In this document: positions 9,563-19,660 of the stretch, one piece after another
Layout: every line of letters begins with the position of its first letter
Position numbering within the stretch: the stretch's first letter is position 1
NCBI GenBank assembly: GCA_041395445.1
Contig: JAWLAO010000006.1
Span: forward strand, 1 to 64,000
Direction: 5' to 3'
DNA: 64,000 bases
DNA from: Gammaproteobacteria bacterium
Lineage (GTDB): Bacteria > Pseudomonadota > Gammaproteobacteria > Xanthomonadales > Marinicellaceae
Translations under genes and position numbers: made by a program
Notes under the pieces: model-generated
Seen by the model: the letters and a program-made list of their open reading frames with translations, nothing else
Database searches by the model: none
What the model was told of the DNA's origin: nothing

Positions 9563-10345
9563 ATGAAAAATACAATCGTTATAAGTGGCGGAGCAAGCGG
9601 AATAGGCTTGGCCGCGGTGAAAAAATTTCTAACTAAAGGATTCAATGTTTTTGTTCTTGATAATAACCAAGTGCTACTTGAAGAACTGGAATCTTCACAA
9701 ATTGCATATATTGACAGTTTAAAAACAAAACATTGCGATATTACCAACTCTCAAGATGTTTCTAATGCAATGGATGAATGTATAAGAACCTTTGGTTCTA
9801 TCAATGCCGTACTGCCGGCGGCAGGCATTGTCAGTGATTCTCTATTCATCAAAGTAGATAGAGAGACTAATAAAGTTAAAAGCTGTATGTCTGAAGAACA
9901 GTTCCGAAAAGTGGTTGATGTCAATTTGACCGGAACATTCAATACGATTCAGCAAGCAGCAATTCGTATGATAAATAATAACTCAGAAGGAGTGATTTAT
10001 TTGGTTTCATCAATTAATCACACCGGACAATTGGGTCAGTTGAATTACTGTTCCACAAAGCACGCATTGGCACAATGGCCTAAAATTCTTGTTGGTGAAT
10101 TTCATAAGCAAAATATCAACAATATTAGAGTTGTGAGTATTTCACCGGGTTATGTTGAAACACCTATTCTTGATAAAATAAGACCGGAAATTAAACAGGC
10201 AATCATTGATGACATTGCCGCAAAGAGATTAATTACTAGAGAAGAAATCGTAGAGACTCTTTGGTTTATCTGGAAAAACAAGGCAATCAATGCAACAAAT
10301 ATTGAAGTGAGTGGAGGTCAGATTCAACGTGGAGTCTGCAAGTAA
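9563..10345 (+). CDS. Short-chain dehydrogenase/reductase (SDR)
   Basis: A 260-aa cytoplasmic NAD(P)-dependent oxidoreductase of the classical SDR type. The Rossmann glycine motif GGASGIG is at residues 9-15, and an acidic residue after the second strand (VLDNN) favours NAD(H). The catalytic set is SS at the end of strand 5 (YLVSSINHT), then YCSTK (Tyr162, Lys166), and the SPGYVETP loop follows. The last segment (ATNIEVSGGQIQRG) is the usual cofactor-domain end. It stands alone after a strong terminator; substrate unknown. Confidence 0.88.
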   Translation: MKNTIVISGGASGIGLAAVKKFLTKGFNVFVLDNNQVLLEELESSQIAYIDSLKTKHCDITNSQDVSNAMDECIRTFGSINAVLPAAGIVSDSLFIKVDRETNKVKSCMSEEQFRKVVDVNLTGTFNTIQQAAIRMINNNSEGVIYLVSSINHTGQLGQLNYCSTKHALAQWPKILVGEFHKQNINNIRVVSISPGYVETPILDKIRPEIKQAIIDDIAAKRLITREEIVETLWFIWKNKAINATNIEVSGGQIQRGVCK

Positions 10346-10428
10346 ATAATCTGATATTTTTTCAGTTGTTAGTTCACTGAAACTATCTTTCTCGTTATCA
10401 TACTTGAGTTTATCAAATTCAAGGTTAA

Positions 10429-10662
10429 GTGAGTTACTTCAGTATTGAACAAAAGCAGGAATTTATAGCTGCTCTTAATCAAATTATGCCCTATGGCAAA
10501 TACAAAGGTCACAGGCTTTATCAGCTTCCCGGACATTATCTGGCTTGGTTTAACCGGCAAGGATTTCCAAGTAACAAATTAGGGCGACAATTAGCGTTAG
10601 TTTTTGAATTGGATCACAATGCTCTTAAACATCTTTTTGTGAAGTATTTTGAAAGGGATTGA
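10429..10662 (+). CDS. DUF3820 family protein
   Basis: A 77-aa protein carrying the DUF3820 signature MPYGKYKGHRLYQLPGHYL followed by WFNRQGFPSNKLGRQLALVFELD. It is cytoplasmic with no membrane segment. The start is a GTG preceded by an AAGG at about 10421. Members are widespread in gammaproteobacteria and sometimes labelled as quorum-regulated; the biochemical role is not established. Confidence 0.8.
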   Translation: MSYFSIEQKQEFIAALNQIMPYGKYKGHRLYQLPGHYLAWFNRQGFPSNKLGRQLALVFELDHNALKHLFVKYFERD

Positions 10663-10688
10663 TATTCTTTGTGTGTTCGTAAGAAATT

Positions 10689-11075
10689 ATGGATAATAAA
10701 ACAATGAATAAGGGTTTAAGACAAAAACTGATGATTGCTTTGGGATGGTTTTTCGTCCTGCTTGGTGCTATCGGAGCTGTGTTACCTTTGATGCCGACAA
10801 CAGTTTTTTTAATCATTGCTTTGGGAATATTTTCCAAATGTTCGCCCCGATTTCATAAAATGTTACTGGAAAATAAATGGTTCGGTCCCGGACTTCGTCA
10901 ATGGGAAGAAACCAAAACCATTTCACGATCCTCCAAGAAAAAAGCGACATGGGTCATAGCGATTACCTTTGCGGCATCAATTGCTGTTTTGTATCAAAGA
11001 ATCGGTTTGCAGATAATGCTGGTTGTAATTGCGGGTATTTTACTGACCATTATTTGGAGATTAAAAGAATCATGA
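10689..11075 (+). CDS. DUF454 (YbaN-type) inner-membrane protein
   Basis: A 128-aa membrane protein with the DUF454 pattern LGAIGAVLPLMPTTVFLI, then SPRFHKMLLENKWFGPGLRQWEE. Three to four hydrophobic helices are seen (about 15-45 and 85-122). It overlaps the ATP-grasp gene by ATGA, so the two are translationally coupled. Function of the family is not known. Confidence 0.85.
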   Translation: MDNKTMNKGLRQKLMIALGWFFVLLGAIGAVLPLMPTTVFLIIALGIFSKCSPRFHKMLLENKWFGPGLRQWEETKTISRSSKKKATWVIAITFAASIAVLYQRIGLQIMLVVIAGILLTIIWRLKES

Positions 11076-11941
11076 GAAAAATCGTTATCCTGACAATGAA
11101 TGCACCTGATGATTTTGTGATTTATGACAAATTGTTAGATGAGCCATTTTCAAAGTCCGGTTGGCAGACTTTTCATATTCCATGGACTCAGAGAAATGTT
11201 AGCTGGGAGGATTATGAAGCTGTGGTTATTCGTTCGACTTGGGATTATCAGGAGCGTGCAGATGAATTTATGCAAGTCCTGAAGAATATTGAACAATCAG
11301 GAGTTCCGCTATATAATTCTTATGCCATTGCAAAATGGAATATCAATAAAAATTACCTGAGAGAAGTAGAAGGTAAAGGTGCTGAAATTATCCCGACAAT
11401 CTGGCTTGAAAAATTTCAGTTTGAAAAAATTCCTGAATATTTTGAAAAGTTTAAAACCAATCAAATTATTATTAAACCAACAATCAGTGCGAATTCAGAT
11501 AATACATTTTGGCTGAAGAAAGATAATTACTTAACGTATAAAGACCTACTCAATCAGAGTTTAAAGAATCGTCAATTGATGGTACAACCGTTTGTTCCGG
11601 CAATTATTGAAGATGGGGAATATTCGCTTTTTTACTTTGCCGGCGAGTACAGCCATTGCATTCTTAAAACGCCGAAACAAGGTGATTTCAGAGTTCAGGA
11701 AGAACATGGTGGAATTTTACAAAGCATTCAACCTTGTAAAGAATTGTTGACAGCCGGTCAGAAAGCTTTACAAACCATTCCTGAAGAAGTGCTTTACGCA
11801 AGAGTGGACTTGGTCGATTTTCAAGGAACTTACAAAATAATGGAGATTGAATTAATTGAACCGTCACTATATTTTAATCTGGATGAAAGTGCTCCACAGA
11901 GGTTTGTCGATGCTTTTTTAAGTTGGGTGCAGACTCATTAG
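11072..11941 (+). CDS. ATP-grasp domain protein (RimK/DcsG-like)
   Basis: A 289-aa ATP-grasp enzyme expected to join a carboxylate to an amine or similar group through an acyl-phosphate. The ATG at 11072 overlaps the DUF454 stop; a longer frame from 10877 is only an overlap with that gene. Family landmarks are VVIRSTWDYQ in the N-terminal domain, IIIKPTISANS (nucleotide-binding Lys), QPFVPAIIEDGEYSLFYF and the metal-binding VDLVDF...IMEIELIEPSLYF. Close relatives include the cycloserine-pathway ligase DcsG and glutathione-synthetase-like proteins; the substrates cannot be told from sequence. Confidence 0.82.
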   Translation: MRKIVILTMNAPDDFVIYDKLLDEPFSKSGWQTFHIPWTQRNVSWEDYEAVVIRSTWDYQERADEFMQVLKNIEQSGVPLYNSYAIAKWNINKNYLREVEGKGAEIIPTIWLEKFQFEKIPEYFEKFKTNQIIIKPTISANSDNTFWLKKDNYLTYKDLLNQSLKNRQLMVQPFVPAIIEDGEYSLFYFAGEYSHCILKTPKQGDFRVQEEHGGILQSIQPCKELLTAGQKALQTIPEEVLYARVDLVDFQGTYKIMEIELIEPSLYFNLDESAPQRFVDAFLSWVQTH

Positions 11942-11948
11942 TTCTCAT

Positions 11949-12830
11949 ATTGAAATTTTAATCCCCAAGCCTGAAATTTTCAGTTTTCAAGCGTGCTATG
12001 ATTTTCTTGATAGAGGTTTCAAAGAGTGCTTGTATCAAGTTAATGACAATAAAATCACTCGTTTGATTCGTTTAAAATCCGGGCCAGCTATGATTGAAGT
12101 ATCAGATTATAGTGATTCACTTGTGGTTAAGGTTTTCAAAGATTGTTTATCTGTTTCTGATGACGAGGAATTAACTAGCTATGTTACTCAATGGTTTGAT
12201 TTAGAACGTGATTTATCAGAGTTCTACCGGTTATTGGAAAAGACACCGGAAACAAGACATTTTTCTCAAGAGTATCATGGTTTGAGATTGATGGGGATTG
12301 TGGATTTATTTGAAGTTCTTTGTTGGTGTGTGATTGGTCAGCAAATCAATTTGACCTTTGCACATAAAATCAAAACACGATTGGTTCATTCACTTGGAGA
12401 TTGTGTTAATCACGACCAAAACACCTACTATTGTTTTCCTGAGCCTGAAAAAATTATCTCAGCTGATAGTTCCATGCTGGCTGAAATGCAGCTTTCTAAA
12501 CAAAAAATATCTTATCTCAAAAATATTTCCGGAGCATTTGTTTCCGGAGCTTTAGATAAGCAAAAGCTACTGAATCAGAGCTCAGAACAACAACTTTTAC
12601 AAATGCAAACTATAAAAGGAATTGGTAAGTGGACATCCAATTACGCAGCGATGAAATGCTTAAGAAATATGAATTGCATCGCGTATGGGGATACTGGCTT
12701 AAGTGCGGTATTGCATAAGTATTTTAGCACTGAAAAAAAGCCAAATATTGTCACAATTGACGAAATATTTAGACCATTTGAAGGATGGAAGTCCTATTTC
12801 AACTTCTATCTTTGGAAATCATTGGGCTAA
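11949..12830 (+). CDS. alkA: DNA-3-methyladenine glycosylase II (AlkA/HhH-GPD family), start codon unusual
   Basis: A base-excision repair enzyme that removes alkylated purines. The helix-hairpin-helix is LQMQTIKGIGKWTSNYAAM, followed by the catalytic-Asp segment YGDTGLSAVL; the GQQINLTFAHKIK helix is typical of AlkA. The first standard start is TTG 12030, but the frame is open upstream to 11922. The encoded IEILIPKPEIFSFQACYDFL strongly resembles the AlkA N-terminal domain, so translation probably begins at ATT 11949 (or ATT 11937). A lost base near the start is the alternative. It follows the ATP-grasp stop within 8 bases. Function is well supported; the start is not. Confidence 0.85.
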   Translation: MEILIPKPEIFSFQACYDFLDRGFKECLYQVNDNKITRLIRLKSGPAMIEVSDYSDSLVVKVFKDCLSVSDDEELTSYVTQWFDLERDLSEFYRLLEKTPETRHFSQEYHGLRLMGIVDLFEVLCWCVIGQQINLTFAHKIKTRLVHSLGDCVNHDQNTYYCFPEPEKIISADSSMLAEMQLSKQKISYLKNISGAFVSGALDKQKLLNQSSEQQLLQMQTIKGIGKWTSNYAAMKCLRNMNCIAYGDTGLSAVLHKYFSTEKKPNIVTIDEIFRPFEGWKSYFNFYLWKSLG

Positions 12831-12893
12831 CTTTGTTGCTTTAAATATATTCAAGTAAAATGACTCCACATCTTAAAAATACTAAAAATAAAA

Positions 12894-13292
12894 ATGTCAT
12901 TTATAACATGGAAAGATGTGCTGAGTACAGGTATCAAAGAGATTGATGAGCAACATAAAGATATTGTGGAGTCAATCAATGAATTCTATGATTTATCAAA
13001 TAAATCCGGCGTTCAAAAAGAAGATTTGATAGAAGCATTTAACAAGGTTATTGATCACACGATAGCGCATTTTACTTACGAAGAAGAATTGCTTGAAAAA
13101 CAAAGTATTAGAGAAAAAGACATTCATGCTGAAGCTCATGAAAAATTCATCAATAATATTTTCAAATTGAAAGATGATTTTGAACAAAACGGCTCTTTAA
13201 TAGATGAGGTTTTCACCTTGTTGCATGATTGGTTGTTTGTTCATATCTTGCACGAAAGCAGGATTTTCACTGCGAAAATCACACAAAAGTAA
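12894..13292 (+). CDS. Bacteriohemerythrin with altered iron ligand
   Basis: A 132-aa single-domain hemerythrin, a four-helix O2-binding di-iron protein. Six of seven ligand positions fit: His21 (DEQHK), His55 or its neighbour, His59 and Glu63 (HFTYEE), His78 and His82 (HAEAHE), and His117 (WLFVHIL). The position of the bridging Asp (five residues after His117; usually HIxxxD) is Ser122, with Glu121 just before it. This may alter or abolish O2 binding unless Glu121 replaces it. It converges with the histidine kinase gene, 2 bases apart. No signal peptide, so cytoplasmic. Confidence 0.88.
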   Translation: MSFITWKDVLSTGIKEIDEQHKDIVESINEFYDLSNKSGVQKEDLIEAFNKVIDHTIAHFTYEEELLEKQSIREKDIHAEAHEKFINNIFKLKDDFEQNGSLIDEVFTLLHDWLFVHILHESRIFTAKITQK

Positions 13293-13294
13293 TT

Positions 13295-14830
13295 TTATTT
13301 ACTTATATGCAGCCTGAAAACATGCTGGAATTCAAGTCTGAGATATTCCAGCTTGGCATTGTTTGATTTGCACATTTCTCGACAAATATAGAGTCCTAAT
13401 CCTGTCCCTTGAGTATGTGTTGTGAAGAAAGGAATAAACAAAGATTCTTCAACAATAGGTTCCAGTTTGTCGCCATTATTTTTTACATCGATTAAAACAT
13501 AATCAGCTAAATTGCTAATAGTTATGGTTACATTTCCATCGCTTCCGTGCTTAATAGCATTATTTGTGAGATTCCATAGAATCTGATTGAGATGATTGCT
13601 ATCAAAATGAACTGATAGCTTTTTGTCGATTGGTTCAATTACGATACCGAAAACATTATCTTTTTGTTCTTTGTTGATGAAGTCTTGCTTGAATTTATTT
13701 AAAAAATCAAATAAAACAATTTTGGAAGTTTGCGGAATGTGGGGCTTGGACATTAATAAGATGTCTTCAATAATCTGATTGGAGCGCTCAATGTGTTTAC
13801 TGATGATTGCAGCTAAACTTTTATCACTCTCGTCGAGATTTTCAGACTCTTGTAATAGTTGAGCCGCTGAGTAGATTGAAGCCATTGGATTTCGTAACTC
13901 ATGGGCGACAGTTGCTGATAATTGTCCAATCGTTGCCAGATTGCTTTGTTGGGATTTTTCATTGATTTGTCGTTGTGTCTCGAGAAAAAGCAAACTCAAA
14001 TCCGATTGCCCCACGGCTCTTTCGACATGATAAATAATATCTTCTCCCCGAATAACCATGTTTCTGGATTGAGTGTCACGAGCTGCAATAATTTTTTTTA
14101 TAATATAAGTCGGCAAAAGACTTTTTCGGGAAATTTTGGTAATTTCCTGTGCTTTGTTATTAATGAGAACAACCTGATAATCTTTATCAAAAGCAATAAC
14201 ACCATAGTGCAATTGGTCGATAACCTGTTTGCTCAACAGTGATAAATCAATGATTTTCTTTTTTTGACTTTGTGTGATGAGTAAAGTCTGGTGGTAATTC
14301 TGAGATTGTCTGATTCCTACTAATGCAATGGCGAAATATATGAGTGAATAAAGAAGAATCGAAGATGACGGAAAACTTTGCACATCTGAAAGAAGCAATT
14401 TAGATAAGGACCACAATAAAATCGAGGCAGCAATTGGCATTGCCAAAATGGCATAAGGTCTGCGACTGAGCATCGCAAATGAGCCAATGGTAATAACAGG
14501 CAATATTGCCCAGCCGGCATGAACTCCATCGAATAATAGGGTCAATAAAATAATTACAGGCAAATCAATCGCCAGAGCAATCAAGCCTATGAGTATGTTT
14601 TTTTTCTTAAAATACGATGATGCAACCCAAACCAGAACGGAATAAATAAAGAAAAAGCCGACAAGAAACTGAGTTAAACTATTTTTTTGGATATAAGATA
14701 ATCCGACAAGGCTGTCAGCTTTGTTGAAGTAAACAAATAGAAAAAAAACACCCAACAGCAACCTGAACAGATTGAGGTAGCGGATACTGTTCAGGTCGTT
14801 TTTTAAGTTTCGTGTCGGTTTAATTTCCAT
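13295..14830 (-). CDS. NtrB/PilS-type membrane sensor histidine kinase
   Basis: A 511-aa inner-membrane kinase. Residues ~15-185 form six hydrophobic helices, followed by a PAS-like segment (LHYGVIAFDKDYQVVLIN). The HisKA phospho-acceptor is His310 in VAHELRNPMASIYS, and the ATPase has an N box (ILWNLTNNAIKHG) and GTGLGLYICREM. The layout matches PilS, but no PilR-type regulator or pilus gene is next to it. Its start overlaps the end of the phosphatase gene by 11 bases, so the two are probably transcribed together. The response regulator partner must lie elsewhere. Confidence 0.88.
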   Translation of the reverse strand: MEIKPTRNLKNDLNSIRYLNLFRLLLGVFFLFVYFNKADSLVGLSYIQKNSLTQFLVGFFFIYSVLVWVASSYFKKKNILIGLIALAIDLPVIILLTLLFDGVHAGWAILPVITIGSFAMLSRRPYAILAMPIAASILLWSLSKLLLSDVQSFPSSSILLYSLIYFAIALVGIRQSQNYHQTLLITQSQKKKIIDLSLLSKQVIDQLHYGVIAFDKDYQVVLINNKAQEITKISRKSLLPTYIIKKIIAARDTQSRNMVIRGEDIIYHVERAVGQSDLSLLFLETQRQINEKSQQSNLATIGQLSATVAHELRNPMASIYSAAQLLQESENLDESDKSLAAIISKHIERSNQIIEDILLMSKPHIPQTSKIVLFDFLNKFKQDFINKEQKDNVFGIVIEPIDKKLSVHFDSNHLNQILWNLTNNAIKHGSDGNVTITISNLADYVLIDVKNNGDKLEPIVEESLFIPFFTTHTQGTGLGLYICREMCKSNNAKLEYLRLEFQHVFRLHISK

Positions 14831-16160
14831 GCTGTGAGTATGTTAAAACACTTTGTTTGAATTTTTTACTCCAAAGCGTTTTGCCATCGGCATCGAAAGA
14901 CTCAATGGTGATGTTCCTATCTTTGCGAGGACCATCAAAACTGAGTTTGCAAAAGTTTTTCTGTCCGACGAGCGTATCCTGAACTAAGATTGGCTTTTCT
15001 CTTTCTGAATCAATGTATTTTTCATGAGTTCCGGCTGTAAATGGAGAGCAAGTTAGTTCGTATAGAGGGTAAGCATTCTCACGAGGAATTTTAAGAAGTT
15101 CTGTATGATGTTTATCGCCACTGAGGAAAATAACACCTTCAATTTTGGTTTCGTCAAGCCATTTTAAAAAACTATCACGTTCATAACGATATTTATCCCA
15201 GCCTTCCCAACGATGATAATCGTTAAGCATTTGACTCCCACCAACAATGACTTTGAAAGGTTGTCTGGACGCAACAAGCTGGTTTTTTAACCATAGCATT
15301 TGTTCCGGTCCAAACATTTGTTTTTCAGGCCCATCCGGAAAATTCTCATTGCTTTTGTGATATCTTCCGTCCATGAGGAAAAAATCCACATCGTTGTATC
15401 GGACTTTTGTAAATATTCCATCTGCTTCCGGCATGCCATAGCTGGGATTTGCCCAAATATTTTTGAAAATATCCAATGCTTTTTCTTTAAAAATGAAATA
15501 ACTACCACTGTTATCCGGTCCAAAATCATGATCATCCCAAATCGCATAGTTGGAGAATTTCTGATAAATCGGCTGTAGAAAATCACGCCCGTGATCCTTG
15601 CTGGCACGATAAATTAAATTTTGTTCGGCATCAAAATCAACTTCGCGATAATACCAATTGTCGCCAAGCCACAACATCATTTCTGCATCTTGCTTGGCGA
15701 TGGCATCAAAAATTTCATAGCCTCCGCCGTAAGGTGTTCCTGCGCGGTCATGAGCTTCTTCATTTTCAAAATTACAAGAACCGGTCAGTACGGAAAATGC
15801 AGGCGGATCAGTTCTCCACATCCATAATTGTTGAGTTGTAAAACTGTAAGTTTCTTTTTTTTCCGGAAAAGCCTTTCCATCGACGATAATTTGATAATCA
15901 TAACTCAATCCGGGTTCCAAATTATCCAGTTTAAATGTATGCATATTGTAAGTTTCTTTGGATGTTTTTGCTGAAACAACGTATGAGTTTTTAGCATCAT
16001 CTTTTTGCCAGTATTTGATTTTTACAACTGTCGGCTCATTGGTCTCTATCCAAATATTTGCACCTCTCAAAGCAGTGTGACCAAGCATCGGCCCGGATTT
16101 TAAAGTGGCAGCGGAAAGCGTTCCGCTGATTATGATAAGAAGAATTGATAAATATTTCAT
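14820..16160 (-). CDS. PhoD-like metallophosphatase, exported
   Basis: A 446-aa alkaline phosphatase D family protein. It has a Sec signal peptide (MKYLSILLIIISGTLSAA) and an N-terminal Ig-like domain (~residues 20-120). The metallophosphatase core shows GSCNFE, LWLGDNWYYRE, the catalytic IWDDHDFGPDNSG and FLSGDKHHTELL. PhoD relatives are calcium/iron phosphodiesterases that release phosphate outside the cytoplasm. The genome neighbour is a sensor kinase overlapping its 3' end. Substrate and phosphate regulation are inferred only. Confidence 0.88.
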   Translation of the reverse strand: MKYLSILLIIISGTLSAATLKSGPMLGHTALRGANIWIETNEPTVVKIKYWQKDDAKNSYVVSAKTSKETYNMHTFKLDNLEPGLSYDYQIIVDGKAFPEKKETYSFTTQQLWMWRTDPPAFSVLTGSCNFENEEAHDRAGTPYGGGYEIFDAIAKQDAEMMLWLGDNWYYREVDFDAEQNLIYRASKDHGRDFLQPIYQKFSNYAIWDDHDFGPDNSGSYFIFKEKALDIFKNIWANPSYGMPEADGIFTKVRYNDVDFFLMDGRYHKSNENFPDGPEKQMFGPEQMLWLKNQLVASRQPFKVIVGGSQMLNDYHRWEGWDKYRYERDSFLKWLDETKIEGVIFLSGDKHHTELLKIPRENAYPLYELTCSPFTAGTHEKYIDSEREKPILVQDTLVGQKNFCKLSFDGPRKDRNITIESFDADGKTLWSKKFKQSVLTYSQHGN

Positions 16161-16422
16161 TTTGGGCTATTTCTAATTATGTTTAAAGCCAGAAATTGTA
16201 GCAGAGTATAGAGACTTTTCATATTGACAAATGTTATTCATCAATAAAATAATTCGAGCAAATTAGCAACCGTAAGGGGTATTTCGCCATGAATGTAACG
16301 AAATCTTAACAAAATACTTTTAGACTGCCCGACTGTATGCGAAAATACGACGGTTGTTTCTGTGGGTGAGAACTTACAGGATGATAATTTGATAAATAAC
16401 TTAACTTAAAGGTGCTTTAGAA

Positions 16423-19400
16423 ATGAAAAATATTAAGCGATTTAACTGGCTGGTTGCTTCACTGTTAGTGAGCATGTTGGCTGTTAGCGTTTCTTTTGCT
16501 CAGGACACAGCTTCTGCGATTCGCGGTACTGTGACTGATTCCAGCGGAAATGCTATCTCAGGTGCGACTGTGACAGTCAAACATGAGTCAACAGGCGCAA
16601 CTAAAACTTTGACAACCAATGCAAGTGGTAACTACCAAGCGCGTGGTTTGCGTGTGGGTGGTCCATACACTGTATCAATCAGCAGTGATGGTTATAACAG
16701 CGGTAAGCAAGAAGATGTTTATATCGTATTGGGTGAAACCAAAGATGTGAATGTAACTCTGGCAGCTGACGATCAAAAATGTTGAAGAAGTGGTTGTATT
16801 TGGTACAGCTGCACAAACAATTTTCAGTGCAGACACAATGGGTTCAGGTACAGCTATTGGTACTGAACTCTTGAAAATGCTCCAACTATTTCTAGAGATG
16901 TTCAAGATTTCTAAGGTTGGATTCAAGAATTAACTTGAGAGAAAATGGTGGTTTTTCGGTTTCTGGTGTGAATAATCGCTCAAATAAATTTTCAATTGAC
17001 GGAGTAAAATCAGATGATCCATTTGGTTTAGAAGCGAGTGGTTTTGCTGGTTTTGGTCAACCCCTTTAACTTAGACACAATTGAACAGTTGAATGTTGAA
17101 ATGTCTCCATATGATGTGGCATTGTCAAACTTTACTGGTGTAAATATCAATGGTGTCACAAAGAGTGGAACAAACGAGTTTACTGGTTCTTGAATTATCA
17201 GTATGGTAATGAGGGATTAACTCGAGATTTGGATGAATTTACTAATACACAATTATGCAACATTTGGCGGTCCGATTATTAAAGATAAATTGTTCTTTTT
17301 TATAGGTTATGAAGATACTTCAAGAACGGAAATTCCCGTTTAGTAGAGTATCATCAGCAGAGGTTCAAAGTGTAATCGATGCAGCCAGAGATGTTTATGG
17401 TTTGGATATTGGTACAACAAATGCACCTGGAGAGTTGGATGATACTAAAGAAAATCTTTTAGTTAAACTAGACTGGATTATTAATGAAAATCATAGATTG
17501 GCATTTAAGTATAATACCAATGAAGATAATAACCCAATATTACCTGACTATGATTCTGATGAGTATTCTTTGAGTTCACATTGGTATGTAAATCATTTTG
17601 AAACAGAGACTTATGCTATTAATTTATATAGTGACTGGAGTGATAGCTTTAATACCGAACTAAGATTATCAACTTCTCAATTTGATAAAACCCAATAGGT
17701 ATCAATGGCCCATTGTCTAATTTAGCAGCAGTTGAAATTGAGGTTTTGGTACTGGGCGTGATCAAATTCACTATGGTAGAGAAATATATAGACACTCAAA
17801 CTCACTTGCAACAACTACAGATAACTTCTATTTAGAAGGAAACTATTTCGTTGGAGATCACACAATTAAAGCAGGTGTAGACATTCAGGATATGGATATT
17901 TTTAATGTATTTAATGCCATAGCATTAGATACTATACTTTTAGTAGTTTAGATGATTATATTCAAGGAGACATAAATGAATTCCAAGTTACAGAATTGGT
18001 ACAGATCCTGCAAATCCTTACCCAGCAGCAGACTGGGCTTGGAGAAATACAGGTTTGTTCATTCAAGATACTTGGTTAGTAAATGACAAGTTAACAGTTC
18101 AGTATGGACTTCGTTGGGATAAACCCTTCAACTGATGATGAGCCTTCTTTGAATCAAACTTTTCTTGATGCTTTTGGTTATCCTAATAATAGTGTTATTG
18201 ATTCAGGTGTGTTACAACCAAGAATAGGCTTCAATTGCGATATGAGCGATGAGTATGCGATGCAATTGCGTGGTGGTGTAGGTATTTTCTCAGGTGGTTC
18301 ACCAAATGTATGGTTGTCTAATCCATATACCAATCCTGGAGATAATGTAAATAATTATCGTATATTTGGTTATAGTGGAGATTATATTCTGATGGATATA
18401 GTCAAATTGAACCAACTGGTAACCAACAAATGGAAGTTAATTTGTTATCTGAAGGATTTAAACTACCTACAGTCTTGAAATCTAACATTGCTTTAGATGC
18501 AGAATTACCATGGTATGGTTTACAGGCAACAGTTGAATATGAATATACTAAACAAAAAGATGGTATTTTTTATACAAATGAGAATCTAGGAGATCCAACT
18601 GGTGTATTTGCAGATGGAAGGGTTTCTTATTATGAAGATCCTCTGGATTATGTCAGGCAGGCTTGCTAATAGTGATCCAAGGTTTGCCGGAGTGTATTTG
18701 CTTTCAAATTCTGGTAAAGGCAATACTAAACGTGCGACCGTTAGTTTAGAGAAGAAAACAGAACACTTATTAAGGCATCATACACACATACTAGCACAAG
18801 TGAAGTGAGCAATGGTACCTCTTCTCGGCAAGCTCTAACTGGAATAATAGACCATCTATCAATCCGAATGCGGAGGAAGTTGGTGTTTCAGCATATGATA
18901 TACCAAATGCATTTACACTTCAGGTAGCTTATAATAATAATTTCCTTTGGAGACAATGAAACTAGTATTAATTTATTCTGGACATCAAGTGATGGAGAGC
19001 CGTTCTCTTATGCTTATGATAATGATGTAAATGGTGATGGGATAAAATTACAATGATTTGCTTTATGTGCCATAAATGAAGGGGAATAGGTATTTGGAAA
19101 CTACAATAGTAGATATTACGATAGCTGTAAGCAGCATATGAACAAGCGTTTGAGAATTTCTTGGCAAACACAGGTTTAGATCAATACAGAGGTCAAATTC
19201 CTGTAAGAAATTCATTTAGAGCTCCTAGAATCAATTTGTGGGATTTAAAAGTTCGTCAAGAACTTCCACAAATGGGAATGTTTAAAGCTTCTGTCTTCTT
19301 TACGATTAAGAATCTAGGTAACTTATTGAATAACAAAGATTGGGGACATGTGTATTACAGTTATTATTCTGCTCAGAATGTTGTAGAGCATCATGGATTT

Positions 19401-19519
19401 GATGAACAAGGAAGAGCGGTATTAGATTTTACTGGAAGAGAAGAGTTTCTTGATAACCTGACTTTAGTGAATCAAGATCTCAATGGCAAGCACAAATGGG
19501 TGTTCGCATCGAGTTCTAA
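16423..19519 (+). pseudogene. Oar-like TonB-dependent receptor, ~1030 codons, multiply frameshifted
   Basis: The first 116 codons read cleanly: Sec signal peptide ending SVSFAQ, then a carboxypeptidase-regulatory-like domain (SAIRGTVTDSSGNAISGATV). The frame then breaks at about 16782. Across frames a full Oar-type receptor is visible: plug start (NVEEVVVFGTAAQ), SRINLRENGGFSVSGVNNRS, VNINGVTKSGTNEFTG, GGPIIKDKLFFFIGYED, barrel strands (LQPRIGFN, QLRGGVGIFSGG), and a C-terminal MGVRIEF ending at TAA 19517-19519. About a dozen one- or two-base losses break it. Oar proteins take up large substrates or act in surface adhesion. A consensus error in a multicopy gene family is a serious alternative to a true pseudogene. 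Confidence 0.85.
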
Positions 19520-19540
19520 TTTAACCTCAAAGTTAAATGG

Positions 19541-19571
19541 AAAAAAGGGTGGCTTTGGTCACCCTTTTTTA
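19541..19571 (+). terminator. Rho-independent terminator after the Oar-like receptor
   Basis: The stem AAAAAAGGGTG (19541-19551) pairs with the CACCCTTTTTT that begins at 19560, with a T run. It lies just after the restored receptor stop, which supports 19519 as the true gene end rather than the longer open frame to 19664. Confidence 0.85.
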
Positions 19572-19660
19572 TTTGTAAATGCAAAAGAGCTATTTATGAC
19601 TATTGGCACTTCAACTTCTGTTAGAATAAAGGATAATAATTCTAATTTCAAGTACAAAAT

